A stretch of DNA of 64,000 nt, from the NCBI RefSeq assembly GCF_021513135.1, contig NZ_CP090981.1, positions 1,488,001-1,552,000 on the forward strand, read 5' to 3'. Positions within the stretch are counted from its first letter, which is position 1. Each line of letters opens with the position of its first letter. Origin of the DNA: Vibrio sp. SS-MA-C1-2. GTDB lineage: Bacteria; Pseudomonadota; Gammaproteobacteria; Enterobacterales; Vibrionaceae. This document shows positions 37,409 through 45,230 of this stretch, in pieces. The translations under genes and the position numbers were made by a program. The notes beneath the pieces were generated by a model, which did not search any database, was not told the DNA's origin, and saw nothing but the letters and a program-made list of their open reading frames with translations.

Positions 37409-37612
37409 ATGGAGTCTGGTTTGTTTGATGGTTTTCAGTTAGAAACCCCTTGCATTGGCGTTTGTAAAAAAGATCAGAATGGGATCTGTATTGGTTGTTT
37501 TCGTACGGAAAATGAGCGATATCGTTGGAAAGATTTAGATCTACAGCAAAGAGAAGAGGTGTTAAAACAGTGTCATATAAGAAGAGAGCAAGCAGGAATT
37601 GTCATTAAATAG
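37409..37612 (+). CDS. DUF1289 family small cysteine-rich protein
   Basis: A 67-residue protein with the family motif C-I-G-V-C-K then GICIGCFRTENER and a W, giving four cysteines that look metal- or Fe-S-binding. E. coli YdhL-like relatives are of unknown function. No Shine-Dalgarno lies before the ATG, and a TTG at 37421 (after GGAG) could be the true start. It is convergent with rplY across a pair of hairpins. Confidence 0.8.
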   Translation: MESGLFDGFQLETPCIGVCKKDQNGICIGCFRTENERYRWKDLDLQQREEVLKQCHIRREQAGIVIK

Positions 37613-37659
37613 CATTGATATTATTGCAGGGAGTTAATTTCCTATATGCCAGATAAGAG

Positions 37660-37725
37660 AAAAGACGGTTGGTAAGACCGTCTCTTCAAAAGAGTCGAAA
37701 AGATAGTTGGTAAGGCCATCTCTTC
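37660..37725 (-). terminator. Tandem duplicated terminator hairpins after rplY
   Basis: Two 28-bp units (37660-37687 and 37698-37725) share GTTGGTAAG as loop and strand. On the minus strand the second reads GACGGT-CTTACCA-ACCGTC-TTTTCTCTT, a good intrinsic terminator; the first is GATGGC-CTTACCA-ACTATC-TTTTCG with a partly compensated stem. They arose by local duplication and face rplY. Confidence 0.7.
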
Positions 37726-37754
37726 ATCTATGCATTAGGTTTGGTTGCCACTAA

Positions 37755-38033
37755 TTAGATGCGGATGAAATCCATGTGTTCAACTTTAGGCTTGAATGCG
37801 TGACGCTGTACGTCTTGTGGCTTAACATTCACTTCTTGACCATCGATAACTAGAACGATTGCGTCATAGAAACCAGGCTTATCCATGCTGTTAAGCACTT
37901 CATCGTGGTTTAAAGTGATTGATACAGGAGCTTCGCTTCCACCGTAAACGATAGCAGGGAACTTACCAGTGTGACGTAGGCGGCGGCTCGCACCTGTACC
38001 TTTGTCAGTACGTACTGTTACTTCAAATTTCAT
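37755..38033 (-). CDS. rplY: 50S ribosomal protein L25
   Basis: 92 residues matching the short L25 form: [20 protein letters not shown] at the start, FPAIVYGG and a C-terminal HMDFIRI. L25 binds 5S rRNA. The start is at 38033 (MKFEV), not the longer frame from 38075, because GAGAG lies upstream and the family begins here. Order rplY, radD, rsuA, bcr is the E. coli neighbourhood, with an extra HdeA-like gene inserted between rplY and radD. Confidence 0.96.
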   Translation of the reverse strand: MKFEVTVRTDKGTGASRRLRHTGKFPAIVYGGSEAPVSITLNHDEVLNSMDKPGFYDAIVLVIDGQEVNVKPQDVQRHAFKPKVEHMDFIRI

Positions 38034-38222
38034 AATAGATAACTCTCTATTTCGATTAATCAAAATATCAAACATGCGACCAAGCTTGATACCATATAAA
38101 GAAGCGCGGATACTACCATTTGTTTATGGGGATATCAAGAGAGAAGAGTGGTTCTGAAAGTTTATAATGAAAGATATAAATGAAAGAGAATGTCATGATA
38201 TTTATTGTTGTGAAGTCAAAGA

Positions 38223-38250
38223 AAAAAGATAGAGTTAACCCTATCTTTTT
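38223..38250 (-). terminator. Terminator after HdeA-like gene
   Basis: The stem AAAAAGATAG/CTATCTTTTT with loop AGTTAACC lies 25 bp past the stop of the HdeA-like gene on the minus strand. Confidence 0.75.
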
Positions 38251-38274
38251 AATGTTATTGATTATTCAATAAAT

Positions 38275-38574
38275 TTATAAATGATGCTTTCCGTTCGGAT
38301 GTTTTGCAAAACCGGTAATATCTTTATCTGGGTTCTCTTCACAGAAATGCATCACTTCTTCAACACTGACAGACTCTAATGCATTGACGGGCACTAAATC
38401 TATCTTATCGGTCTCTTTATTGTAAACATGAGTGTAACCTAATAACACTTCCTGAACTGACTGTTCAGCAGCAACAAAGACTTCACAGCTTACATCATGC
38501 TCACTTGTGTTTGCCGCAGCATTAAACGAAAAAAGGGCCAATAAAGCAGGGATTGCGAACTTAACTATTTTCAT
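38275..38574 (-). CDS. HdeA/HdeB-like periplasmic protein
   Basis: A 99-residue protein with signal peptide KIVKFAIPALLALFSFNAAANT and a mature domain of about 80 residues. The mature part begins H-D-V-S-C-E-V-F-V-A-A-E-Q-S-V-Q, closely like HdeA's SCEDFLAVDESFQ, and has a second Cys in V-M-H-F-C-E-E. The two cysteines would make the single disulfide of HdeA-type acid chaperones. GAGG lies 6 nt before ATG 38574. An acid-stress role is inferred from fold similarity. The His-rich C-terminus (KHPNGKHHL) is unusual. Confidence 0.65.
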   Translation of the reverse strand: MKIVKFAIPALLALFSFNAAANTSEHDVSCEVFVAAEQSVQEVLLGYTHVYNKETDKIDLVPVNALESVSVEEVMHFCEENPDKDITGFAKHPNGKHHL

Positions 38575-38749
38575 TATAAACCTCAAATAAATGCGAAGGA
38601 TTGCCTTTTTATACTCGTGAAATTAAATAGAGCATACTGGTCATAAGACTTAATCTTAAATTTAGTCTATAAAAATGCAGAACTCTAGCTAACAAATTGA
38701 AAACAATACTTTCATCATTCTTCTATTGATGGTTTTTAAATTGCATAAG

Positions 38750-40489
38750 CTATGTAGCTTGTTGCTCTAATTGATAAATCTTGTTTCTAATTGACCAAAA
38801 TCGTCCTTGTTTTCTGGCAATTAATATTTCGGGAAAATGTAAGCGGTGTTGTGCGTTAACCACTTTACTCGGTGCGGTATCGGTAAATGGACGATGGCGA
38901 TCAATCAGTAATGGGTTAATAAACTTAGCTAAAAATTCAGATTTTTGCTTTTTGGTGGCAAGAGGCCAAATTTCGGTTAATTGACTCTCTTCTTGTCCAT
39001 AATAGACCACTCGTAATTGAGGCTTCCCGTATTGGTTTTTTTCTGCGGTTAGCGCCATCTCTTCGCAATAGAGAATCATGGCATCTTTAAGGTTTAGTGC
39101 TTCTTTGAGTTTTTTATCAGGATCAACCATAACTGCATCACAAAGATGACATCGGCGGGCGGCGATATCATTATCCGCACCACACTCCTCACAATATTTT
39201 GCTTTAAAGCGGTAGCCACAATCTTCTCGTTCACCTTCGTCATTTTCAAAATAGCCTTGGCAGCGGCGACCATAATGTTCTAACAATAAACCATCACTAT
39301 TGAGTTTGCCCCAAAAATTATTGTTATTACCACAAGCAGGGCAGGGAATGGTAACAATTTCACTGTCACTATCGGGTTTTGGATCGCCGATATCAGGTTG
39401 ATAAAGATCGAAACAGTTACCAGCATAATCCAGGATCAAACACTCCTCTTTACCAGGAGCGAGACGTAATCCACGACCGACTATCTGTTGGTAAAGACTG
39501 ACTGATTCCGTTGGACGTAAAATAGCGATAAGATCGACATGAGGGGCATCAAATCCCGTCGTTAAAACTGAAACATTGACTAGATATTTAATTTTCTGTT
39601 GTTTAAAGCGATGAATAATATCAGCACGTTGATCTAATGCAGTATCGCCAATTACTAATGCCGATTGCTCTGTGGGTAGATAGCCCAAAATCTCTTGAGC
39701 ATGAGTCACTGTAGCCGCAAAAATCATCACTCCTTTACTCTCTTTGGCGTAATCGAGAACTTGTTCGATAATTTGTGGCGTGGCTCGGGCAGAGTCTTCG
39801 ATTACTTTATCCATTTCAGCTTCACGGTAGTTGCCGTTGACGGTGGGCTTTAATTTAGAAAAATCATAACCTAAAACAGGGGCGTCCAATAGTCGAGCTT
39901 CGGTCAAAAAGCCTTCATCAAGCAGATAACGAATCGGAAGTTCAAAAACACAATCTTGGAAGAAACGATCATGCTCAGATCTCACTTGTCCTCGTGTGTG
40001 GTAGCGATAAATCCACCCCATGCCTAATCGATAAGGGGTGGCGGTTAAACCGAGAACCTTTAATCCTGGATTAATCTGTTGTAGATGAGAGATAACTTTT
40101 CGGTAACTGCTCTCCTCATCCATTGGAACTCGGTGGCATTCATCGATCACTAATAGAGAGAATTGATTTTTAAATTCATCAAGATTGCGCACTACCGATT
40201 GAACTGAAGCAAATACCACTTTTTGTTCCGTTTCTTTACGCCCTAATCCGGCAGAAAATATTCCGCCTTCTAAACCATACCCTTCATATTTCTCATGGTT
40301 TTGTTCAACGAGTTCTTTCACATGAGCCAAAACTAAAACTCGTCCTCGCGCAATTCTTGCTAATTCAGCAATAACCAGACTTTTTCCTGCACCTGTGGGT
40401 AGTACAATCACGGCAGGCGTTGAGTGACGACGAAAATAGTGGATAACAGCATTAACACTATCTTGTTGATAAGGACGAAGGGTATACAA
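38750..40489 (-). CDS. radD: RadD (YejH) helicase-like DNA repair ATPase
   Basis: About 579 residues. Superfamily 2 motifs run from PTGAGKS (I) and DECH (II) to TATPYRLG (III), VGRGLRLAPGKEE (VI). The C-terminal zinc region has CPACG, CEECG and CHLC, as in E. coli RadD, which acts with RecA and SSB in double-strand break repair. The N-terminus aligns as MYTLRPYQQ if the TTG at 40489 is used, matching the E. coli start; an in-frame TTG at 40504 is upstream. It is divergent from rsuA across about 175 bp. Confidence 0.93.
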   Translation of the reverse strand: MYTLRPYQQDSVNAVIHYFRRHSTPAVIVLPTGAGKSLVIAELARIARGRVLVLAHVKELVEQNHEKYEGYGLEGGIFSAGLGRKETEQKVVFASVQSVVRNLDEFKNQFSLLVIDECHRVPMDEESSYRKVISHLQQINPGLKVLGLTATPYRLGMGWIYRYHTRGQVRSEHDRFFQDCVFELPIRYLLDEGFLTEARLLDAPVLGYDFSKLKPTVNGNYREAEMDKVIEDSARATPQIIEQVLDYAKESKGVMIFAATVTHAQEILGYLPTEQSALVIGDTALDQRADIIHRFKQQKIKYLVNVSVLTTGFDAPHVDLIAILRPTESVSLYQQIVGRGLRLAPGKEECLILDYAGNCFDLYQPDIGDPKPDSDSEIVTIPCPACGNNNNFWGKLNSDGLLLEHYGRRCQGYFENDEGEREDCGYRFKAKYCEECGADNDIAARRCHLCDAVMVDPDKKLKEALNLKDAMILYCEEMALTAEKNQYGKPQLRVVYYGQEESQLTEIWPLATKKQKSEFLAKFINPLLIDRHRPFTDTAPSKVVNAQHRLHFPEILIARKQGRFWSIRNKIYQLEQQAT

Positions 40490-40664
40490 GGGGGACTTTC
40501 TCAAATATAGAAACGTACCTGAGATAATAACACCATTTTTAGTAACAGCCAGTGGAGAAGCATATTGTCTTTCCGGTTAAAAATCTAATTCTGCAATTAA
40601 GCGCTATTTCCGTATATAATAGGCAAAAATTTAGCTCCAATTTCTCTTCATTAAGGTAATAAAA

Positions 40665-41354
40665 ATGAGATTAGATAAATATATTTGTGATGCACTTGGC
40701 GTAACTCGTAAAGAAGCGGGACAAATTATTCGTAGCCGAGAGGTTTATGTTGATGGAGAGATGCAACGTCAACCTGCAGCAAAAGTAACGGCTGAACAAC
40801 AGATTGAATGGCAAAACAGAGAGATTAATTTATTTGGCCCTCGTTATTATATGTTAAACAAGCCAGATGGTTATGTCTGTTCAAATGAAGATCCAACGAA
40901 TCCTACTGTCTTCATGCTTATGGATGAAATCAGTCAAGAGAAATTGCATATTGCGGGTCGTTTAGATGTAGATACGACAGGCTTAGTATTAATTACCGAT
41001 GATGGTCAATGGTCTCATAGAATTACATCACCAAAACATAAGTGTGAGAAAACGTATCGAGTTTGGTTAGCAGAGCCTATCGCTGATGATTATATTGCGC
41101 GTTTTGCAGCTGGGATTCAATTAAAGAGTGAAGAAAAGCTAACCAAGCCTGCACAATTAATAATTATTGATGAGACTCAATGTTTATTGACCATACATGA
41201 AGGAAAATACCACCAAGTAAAACGTATGTTTGCTGCGGTAGGAAATAAAGTTGAAGGTTTGCACCGTGAATCAATTGGTTCTGTGATATTAGATGACGAG
41301 TTAGATGTGGGTGAATACCGCGAGTTAACTGCGGAAGAAGTCGCTGCCTTTTAA
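40665..41354 (+). CDS. rsuA: 16S rRNA pseudouridine(516) synthase RsuA
   Basis: 229 residues with an S4 RNA-binding domain (residues 1-47, MRLDKYICDALGVTRKEAGQ) and the catalytic GRLDVDTTGLVLITDDG with Asp101. It makes pseudouridine 516 in 16S rRNA. AAGG lies 8 nt before the ATG. A TATAAT near 40615 could be the -10 element. The bcr gene follows on the same strand 195 bp on, as in E. coli. Confidence 0.96.
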   Translation: MRLDKYICDALGVTRKEAGQIIRSREVYVDGEMQRQPAAKVTAEQQIEWQNREINLFGPRYYMLNKPDGYVCSNEDPTNPTVFMLMDEISQEKLHIAGRLDVDTTGLVLITDDGQWSHRITSPKHKCEKTYRVWLAEPIADDYIARFAAGIQLKSEEKLTKPAQLIIIDETQCLLTIHEGKYHQVKRMFAAVGNKVEGLHRESIGSVILDDELDVGEYRELTAEEVAAF

Positions 41355-41549
41355 TTTCACTTCGATTTTGAGTGAAATGATTGACGATAACAGCAGGAAC
41401 TTACTTTATTGAATCGAAGTCAGTACCTGTTGTTATTTTTTTGATTAAAATAGCAATTTCCTATTTTAATCGTGTTAACTGTCTAAATTTTAATTCGAGA
41501 AATATCATAACGATAAAAAATAATAAAAATAATAAGGAAACAACCCTTT

Positions 41550-42764
41550 ATGGAGAGATCTTCATCTCAACCTCATAGTCAATCAAATAATCAATTAACG
41601 TTCATGTTGGTGTTACTTCTAGGCGCCATTGCCGCATTAACTCCTTTTGCTATCGACATGTATTTACCTGCAATGCCTGAAATTGCGAAAGATTTAATGA
41701 CGAGCTCTGGCGCGGTTCAAGTTACGTTAACGGCTTATACGGGGGGGTTTGCTATTGGTCAGCTTTTTCATGGCCCATTGGCTGATAGTTATGGGCGTCG
41801 TCCTATTCTATTGATTGGGATCTTTCTTTTTACTATTGGTGCAGTATTGAGTGCCGTCAGTTTAGATATCAATCAATTAACCTTCGTTCGTGCTTTTCAA
41901 GGTTTTGCGGGGGCGGCAGCGGCGGTCGTTATTCAGGCATTAGTTCGCGATATGTTTGAGAAAGAAGAGTTTGCTCGCACGATGTCATTTGTTACCTTAG
42001 TGATGACATTAGCGCCGCTTGTTGCTCCGATGTTTGGTGGGTATTTAGCTATTTGGTTTGGCTGGCGATCGATCTTTTGGGTGCTATCGTTAATCTCTAT
42101 TATTGTGATTTTTGCGGTATTTTTTCGGATTCCAGAAACGCTTGCTTCGGAAAAGAAGCAGCCTTTCCACTTTCGTTCGATTTTACGTAACTATGTTAAG
42201 TTGAGTACCACACCGATTGTTTTAGGCTACGTATTTTGTGGCGCTTTCTCTTTTGCAGGCATGTTTGCTTTTTTAACGGCAGGGTCATTTGTTTACATTG
42301 AGATTTATCATGTATCTCTACAGCATGTTGGTTACCTATTTGGGCTCAATGTCGTCTGTTTAATTATTTTTACCACGTTAAATGGTCGATTAGTTCGTCG
42401 TGTTGGTTCTCATAATATGCTGCGATTTGGTTTGACAGTGCAATTAATTGCAGGGATTTGTTTAGTGATTGGGCAGTTATTAGGTTGGGGGCTTTGGAGT
42501 ATCGTGATTCCTGTGATGTTCTTTGTTGGTAGTATTTCGACGATTGGTAGTAATGCGATGGGGTGTTTATTGAGTGACTATGGTCATATTGCGGGGACAG
42601 CATCATCGCTTTCAGGAACCTTACGATTTGGTGTAGGTGCAGTTGCGGGATCGATTATCGCGATGTTTCCTTCAACAACCGCTTGGCCAATGGTCATTAT
42701 GATGGCCGTTTGTTCAGTATTATCGTTTGGTAGTTACTGGTGGCTTGCTCATCACGATAAGTAA
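41550..42764 (+). CDS. bcr: Bcr/CflA family multidrug efflux MFS transporter
   Basis: 404 residues and twelve hydrophobic helices. The DHA1 signatures include AIDMYLPAMPEIAKDL in helix 1, GPLADSYGRRPILLIG in the 2-3 loop and RAFQGFAGAAAAVVIQALVRD in helix 4-5, the Bcr/CflA pattern. It exports hydrophobic drugs (bicyclomycin, sulfonamides in E. coli) or cysteine-like metabolites with protons. The synteny with rsuA supports the name. Confidence 0.93.
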   Translation: MERSSSQPHSQSNNQLTFMLVLLLGAIAALTPFAIDMYLPAMPEIAKDLMTSSGAVQVTLTAYTGGFAIGQLFHGPLADSYGRRPILLIGIFLFTIGAVLSAVSLDINQLTFVRAFQGFAGAAAAVVIQALVRDMFEKEEFARTMSFVTLVMTLAPLVAPMFGGYLAIWFGWRSIFWVLSLISIIVIFAVFFRIPETLASEKKQPFHFRSILRNYVKLSTTPIVLGYVFCGAFSFAGMFAFLTAGSFVYIEIYHVSLQHVGYLFGLNVVCLIIFTTLNGRLVRRVGSHNMLRFGLTVQLIAGICLVIGQLLGWGLWSIVIPVMFFVGSISTIGSNAMGCLLSDYGHIAGTASSLSGTLRFGVGAVAGSIIAMFPSTTAWPMVIMMAVCSVLSFGSYWWLAHHDK

Positions 42765-42782
42765 ATATTCAGTAAGCATACA

Positions 42783-42837
42783 AAAACGACTCAATTCAGT
42801 ACTCTTCCTTGTTAAAAATAAGAGTTGAGCCGTTTTA
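42783..42837. terminator. Bidirectional terminator between bcr and SDR gene
   Basis: The arms AAAACGACTCAA and TTGAGCCGTTTT pair with one G-U, around a long A-rich loop. It serves both convergent genes. Confidence 0.82.
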
Positions 42838-42853
42838 CTGTTGCTTTCCATTA

Positions 42854-44296
42854 TCAATGCTTACTGGCACGATTGGCTAATGCCTTGGTCATCCCTTTAA
42901 AGATGAATAAATGGGCAGGCATCATGGCAAACCAATAGAGTAAGCCAGAAAAACCTTTAGGGTGCCACCAAGCGCGGATATCTAACTCTCTATAATCGCC
43001 ACAATCTTTAATTGAAAACTCTAAACGACCTAGTCCTGGTGCTTTCATTCCAAAAAGAAGCGAAAGAAATTGTTGTTCTTTGATGGTGATAACTTTCCAT
43101 GAATCAACATAATCGCCAGCCTTTAAATCATCTTCTCTAGGTGGTGTTCTAATCAAGGCTTTACCACCGATGACGGCATCCATCCACTCTCGAATACGCC
43201 AGAGACTATTGGCGAAGAAATACCCTTCTTTACCGCCAATTTTAAGCACTTGTTGCCACAGTTTCTCAGCAGATATCTCCGTTTTTAAGGTGAACCCTGC
43301 ATCTTTTGGGTAATAACCATAATTTGGGTGCCAGCGAGATAGCGCATCAGGATCAAAGCCCCAAATTTCACTTTTAATCTGCTCATCACTGTAACTAAGG
43401 GCTTTTTTTACAGCGTCTTCATAAGTGAGAAGTTGTTGTGGGTATTTTTGTCTAATTGGCTGGCTATCCGCGTAAAGATCGTGCTTTAAGCCACTGATTA
43501 AGGCATTGGCGATAGATGTAGGCACGGATGTAATAAATTTCATCCAATAAGTAGAAAAAGAGATCGGAATTATGGGTAAAGGAAAAAGATGAACTGGAAT
43601 ATTAAGAACTCGGCCTAAACGGCGAATTTGATCTGCATAGCTTATCGACTCAGGACCAGATAAATCATAAATTTTATGCTCTTGATATGGATCTTTGATG
43701 ATTTCTTTAAAATAGAATAATAAGTTATCTAATGCGATAGGAGGAGAGACCGAGCTGATCCATTTTGGTGTAATCATCACTGGAAGGTGGTATACAAAAT
43801 CACACATTACCTCAAATGCAGCGGAGCCCGACCCGATAACGATACCGGCTCTAAGCTCAATAACTGGGATGTTGGTACTTCGAAGAATATCACCGGTTAA
43901 TTTTCGTGCCACTAAGTGCGGCGATGATTGTTCTTCTTCACCTGTTGGTTGTAAAGCGCTGAGGTAGATTATTTTTTCAATCTGTTTATATTGTTCAACG
44001 ACTTGTTTGAACTCTCTGACGATACCTGTTTCATAATTAACAAAATCATGCCCATGACTCATGCCATGAACAAGAAAGAAGATAATATCTATGTTAGGAA
44101 GAACGGTATGAAGTTGCTCTGGTTCTGAAAGATCGAGATAAAGTGTCGTTACATCACCATATTCAGTCCAATCTCTGCTCTGTAATGTCGAGAGATTTCT
44201 TCCTGTAGCGATGATTTGATGCCCATCTGCAGCAAGTTCTTTAACTAAATGGCTTCCAATATAACCTGATGCACCAATAACCAGAATTCGACTCAT
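42854..44296 (-). CDS. NAD(P)-binding SDR with DUF2867 domain
   Basis: About 480 residues. The N-terminal Rossmann domain (SRILVIGASGYIGSHLVKEL) is an atypical SDR of the NAD(P)H-binding type. The C-terminal DUF2867 part contains SLWRIREWMDAVIGG and a W-W-H-P-K-G-F-S-G-L motif. ATG 44296 is chosen because AGGGA lies upstream; the frame is open to 44365, but that stretch lacks a ribosome-binding site. The function is unknown; relatives lie near stress or lipid genes. Confidence 0.8.
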   Translation of the reverse strand: MSRILVIGASGYIGSHLVKELAADGHQIIATGRNLSTLQSRDWTEYGDVTTLYLDLSEPEQLHTVLPNIDIIFFLVHGMSHGHDFVNYETGIVREFKQVVEQYKQIEKIIYLSALQPTGEEEQSSPHLVARKLTGDILRSTNIPVIELRAGIVIGSGSAAFEVMCDFVYHLPVMITPKWISSVSPPIALDNLLFYFKEIIKDPYQEHKIYDLSGPESISYADQIRRLGRVLNIPVHLFPLPIIPISFSTYWMKFITSVPTSIANALISGLKHDLYADSQPIRQKYPQQLLTYEDAVKKALSYSDEQIKSEIWGFDPDALSRWHPNYGYYPKDAGFTLKTEISAEKLWQQVLKIGGKEGYFFANSLWRIREWMDAVIGGKALIRTPPREDDLKAGDYVDSWKVITIKEQQFLSLLFGMKAPGLGRLEFSIKDCGDYRELDIRAWWHPKGFSGLLYWFAMMPAHLFIFKGMTKALANRASKH

Positions 44297-44555
44297 TATT
44301 ATCCCTTTTTCAATATTATTATATAAATAGTAGGTGGATAACTTAGCTAACTCAATTATTTGCAACTATATTTATATAACTTGTGTTTATTTTTATTGAC
44401 TACTGTAACGATGATATAAATGGAATGTCAAAAATAAGCGTAATAAATATTTGAATTCAATTAGATATAGAATTTTTTTAGATCTCTATAGTATACTACG
44501 CACTTGAACGGATCTCGGATTAAGTCATTTAAATTAATGGATAGAGCTAATACTA

Positions 44556-45230
44556 ATGAAAGTTAATTTAACTAATATTTGTAAAGGTTACTTGGATGGC
44601 ACAGAATTTCACTCTGTACTACAAGGCGCCAACTTAACCTTAGAGCGAGGAGAGCAGCTAGCCTTGATGGGGGAGAGTGGCTCAGGGAAATCGACATTAC
44701 TTAACTTAATTAGTGGTTTAGACAGTATTAATTCAGGTGAGATATGGTTTGATGATACCCCTTTTCATTTAATGACAGCGAGAGAACGAGTACTATTTCG
44801 TCGACAATATATCGGCATGGTGTTTCAACAATATAATTTACTCCCCACTTTAACCATTGCTGATAATATTCGATTCTCTAGACAGTTAAATGGCCAGCCT
44901 GAAAATATGGCATTATGGCGACAAATTATCTCTGTGCTTGATATTCATGCCCTGTTAGGACGTTACCCTGAAGAGGTGTCAGGTGGACAACAGCAGCGAG
45001 TCGCGATTGCGCGCACCTTATATATGGAACCAGCAATACTACTCGCAGATGAGCCAACAGGGAGCTTAGATGAGAAAAATGCTCACGCTGTAATGCGACT
45101 GTTGAGTCAACTAACAAAGCAATTAGATTGTACTTTACTTCTTGTTACTCATAGTGAAAATGTGGCTAGTTATATGGAGAAATGTGTTCGTTTACAAGGT
45201 GGAGCTTTAAATGTTAAACCCCATCGCTAA
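44556..45230 (+). CDS. ABC transporter ATPase, MacB/LolD type
   Basis: 224 residues with Walker A GESGSGKST, signature VSGGQQQRVAIAR, Walker B ILLADEPTGSLD and switch histidine LLVTH. It heads an operon: its last 20 bp overlap the start of an FtsX-type permease gene, and an AttH-like lipoprotein gene follows. Such three-gene sets are described as Att or LolCDE-like systems that move lipophilic substrates; the cargo here is unknown. Confidence 0.9.
   Translation: MKVNLTNICKGYLDGTEFHSVLQGANLTLERGEQLALMGESGSGKSTLLNLISGLDSINSGEIWFDDTPFHLMTARERVLFRRQYIGMVFQQYNLLPTLTIADNIRFSRQLNGQPENMALWRQIISVLDIHALLGRYPEEVSGGQQQRVAIARTLYMEPAILLADEPTGSLDEKNAHAVMRLLSQLTKQLDCTLLLVTHSENVASYMEKCVRLQGGALNVKPHR

Noticed and set aside
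41381-41578. 65-codon frame between rsuA and bcr
   Set aside because: Low-complexity Asn/Ile-rich, overlaps the bcr start, no ribosome-binding site.
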